A DNA stretch of 5,561 nt, from assembly GCA_016649675.1 (NCBI GenBank), contig JAENXG010000171.1, positions 1 to 5,561 on the forward strand, written 5' to 3'. A program made the translations under genes and the position numbers. Below are positions 4,790 through 5,561 of this stretch, one piece after another. The notes under the pieces are model-generated. The model saw only the letters and a program-made list of their open reading frames with translations. It was not told where the DNA came from and ran no database searches. This stretch comes from Methyloceanibacter sp. GTDB taxonomy: Bacteria; Pseudomonadota; Alphaproteobacteria; Rhizobiales; Methyloligellaceae. How positions within the stretch are numbered: the first letter of the stretch is position 1; every line of letters starts with the position of its first letter.

Positions 4790-5371
4790 ATGCGCGTATC
4801 TGGAGCGATCGTTGCCGCAATTTGCACGATCGGATTGGTGATGCCGGCGCACGCGATTGGAATGAAGGTTTGCGATGACATCAAGGATGATCAGAGCCGG
4901 ATGGACTGCTTGCAGGAACATATAACGCAGTTGGAACAGACCATCGTCGCCTTGGGCGGGGAGGTCGCCGCCCTGCAGCTCCAGCTTGACCTGAAGCTCA
5001 GCGCCGACCTCACCTACAAATTGCGATCGGTGACTCAAGGGAAATGCCTAAGTTCCGGCGGAGACGACCATGCGTCGATGTTGGCCACCTGCGACAACCC
5101 TGATTCTTGGGCGCTGTTGGCCGGAGCGCCAATCCAAAAGCCCAAAAAGCCCGACGCTGCTACGTCGAACCCAGGATCTAGCGCGCCGAACTCAGAGAAG
5201 CCGCCAGCCGCAGCGTCGGCTTCGGCGCCGAACGCCCCGCCCGCCAATCCCTGTCGTGGCCTCGATCAGGTGGGCTGCACCGCGAAATCAGCCAGCTGCA
5301 CCTGGAAGGCCGACAAGAGCAAGTGTGTGCGCAAGGACAACGCGAGTGCCACCCCGCCAACCCCCAAGTAG
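4790..5371 (+). CDS. Secreted composite protein with coiled coil and Cys-rich tail, function unknown
   Basis: A 193-residue protein I do not recognise. It starts with a Sec signal peptide (1-22, ending AHA before IGM). Next is a segment with Cys28 and Cys40 followed by a probable coiled coil (about 41-72, heptad-like Leu/Ile/Val with Gln and Glu). The middle segment LTYKLRSVTQGKCLSSGGDD (74-93) continues to LATCDNPDSWALL (98-110). Its pattern of xGKCL, a short loop, xxxC and W recalls a single ricin-type beta-trefoil repeat. A Pro/Ala/Ser linker (about 114-153) leads to a tail with four cysteines (155, 163, 170, 179) in the pattern C-x2-L-x4-C-x6-C-x-W-x7-C. The ATG has a strong Shine-Dalgarno (AGGGAG, 6 nt away), which decides against an upstream start at 4541. 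Eight cysteines in an exported protein fit disulfide bonding in the periplasm or outside the cell. The lectin-like reading is speculative. Confidence 0.85.
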   Translation: MRVSGAIVAAICTIGLVMPAHAIGMKVCDDIKDDQSRMDCLQEHITQLEQTIVALGGEVAALQLQLDLKLSADLTYKLRSVTQGKCLSSGGDDHASMLATCDNPDSWALLAGAPIQKPKKPDAATSNPGSSAPNSEKPPAAASASAPNAPPANPCRGLDQVGCTAKSASCTWKADKSKCVRKDNASATPPTPK

Positions 5372-5493
5372 GGGAGCCAGGGGGAATCTAGGACGTGTGC
5401 GCCAAGGGGGTTCAATAGGACGCCTCGGAACTCCCAATCCCGAACGGAGTTTAGGGTGCGGACATACCTCATGGCGAAGAAAGGATCCCGGAC
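5372..5493. other. Intergenic gap with weak hairpin before the last gene
   Basis: No gene is supported here. AACTCC (5429-5434) and GGAGTT (5446-5451) form a 6-bp stem with an 11-base loop, a weak candidate for the end of the preceding transcript. CCCC (5362-5365) and GGGG (5371-5374) form a smaller hairpin over the preceding gene's stop. The final bases belong to a tandem duplication described separately. Confidence 0.3.
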
Positions 5494-5514
5494 ATGCCTC
5501 TCAAGAAAGGCTCC
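5459..5514 (+). repeat. Imperfect tandem duplication over the start of the last gene
   Basis: Copy 1 (5459-5488) and copy 2 (5489-5514) are directly adjacent. CGGACATACCTC in copy 1 matches CGGACATGCCTC in copy 2. AAGAAAGGATCC in copy 1 matches AAGAAAGGCTCC in copy 2. That is 22 of 24 aligned bases; between the blocks copy 1 has ATGGCG and copy 2 has TC. The real ATG (5494) is in copy 2, and copy 1 supplies its Shine-Dalgarno (AAAGGA, 5480-5485). Confidence 0.65.
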
Positions 5515-5561
5515 TCTCACAAGACCATCAGCTCAAACATCAAGACCGAGATCAAGGCGGG
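5494..5561 (+). CDS. Small basic protein starting MPLKKGSS, partial, function unknown
   Basis: Twenty-two codons and part of a twenty-third are visible before the window ends. The product begins MPLKKGSSHKTISSNIKTEI, lysine- and serine-rich. This start resembles very short conserved hypothetical proteins found in many proteobacteria and some phages, whose function I do not know. The ATG has AAAGGA eight bases upstream. Another ATG at 5471 reads M-A-K-K-G-S in a different frame, which then loses resemblance; it comes from the tandem duplication. An in-frame TAG at 5452-5454 limits the start. Confidence 0.65.
   Translation, partial: MPLKKGSSHKTISSNIKTEIKA

Overview
The window looks like a stretch of chromosome from a GC-rich alphaproteobacterium, probably in the Rhizobiales (Bradyrhizobium/Rhodopseudomonas/Methylocystis-like). 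The reasons are the base composition, the protein flavour, and an acyl carrier protein/ketosynthase pair that resembles rhizobial NodF/NodE. The assignment is inferred from protein style only, since no taxonomic marker gene is present.

Left part (1-3042) is a lipid-metabolism divergon. The N-terminal 142 codons of an AMP-forming long-chain acyl-CoA ligase run leftwards out of the window from 426. A 354-bp intergenic region then carries a good minus-strand extended -10 element, a tandem 11-bp repeat, a leader hairpin and a terminator-like hairpin. Reading rightwards from it are a specialised acyl carrier protein (781-1050), a FabF/NodE-like beta-ketoacyl-ACP synthase (1119-2357) with its full Cys-His-Lys-His active site, and a membrane-anchored DsbA-family thioredoxin-fold protein (2386-3042, GTG start). 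The ligase, ACP and ketosynthase plausibly activate and elongate a special acyl chain; the window does not show which lipid is made. The DsbA-like gene follows the ketosynthase by only 28 nt and may be co-transcribed, but its role would be in the periplasm.

Middle part (3082-4602) holds three minus-strand genes for exported small proteins: a short lipoprotein with a glycine-zipper-like tail that is split by an apparent one-base frameshift, a Tat-type exported protein whose C-terminal half looks like a double-psi beta-barrel, and a short secreted RlpA-like double-psi beta-barrel protein. The last converges on the DsbA-like gene with a hairpin between them. This is a small cell-envelope group.

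Right part (4603-5561) contains a secreted composite protein on the plus strand (signal peptide, coiled coil, Cys-containing middle segment, Pro/Ala/Ser linker, four-Cys tail). After it comes the start of a small basic protein, whose first codons lie in an imperfect tandem duplication.

I see no rRNA, tRNA, CRISPR array, transposase or phage integration machinery. The most notable points are the NodFE-like pair outside any visible nod context, the frameshifted lipoprotein, the paired beta-barrel proteins, and the tandem duplication over the last gene's start. None amounts to a demonstrated new system.
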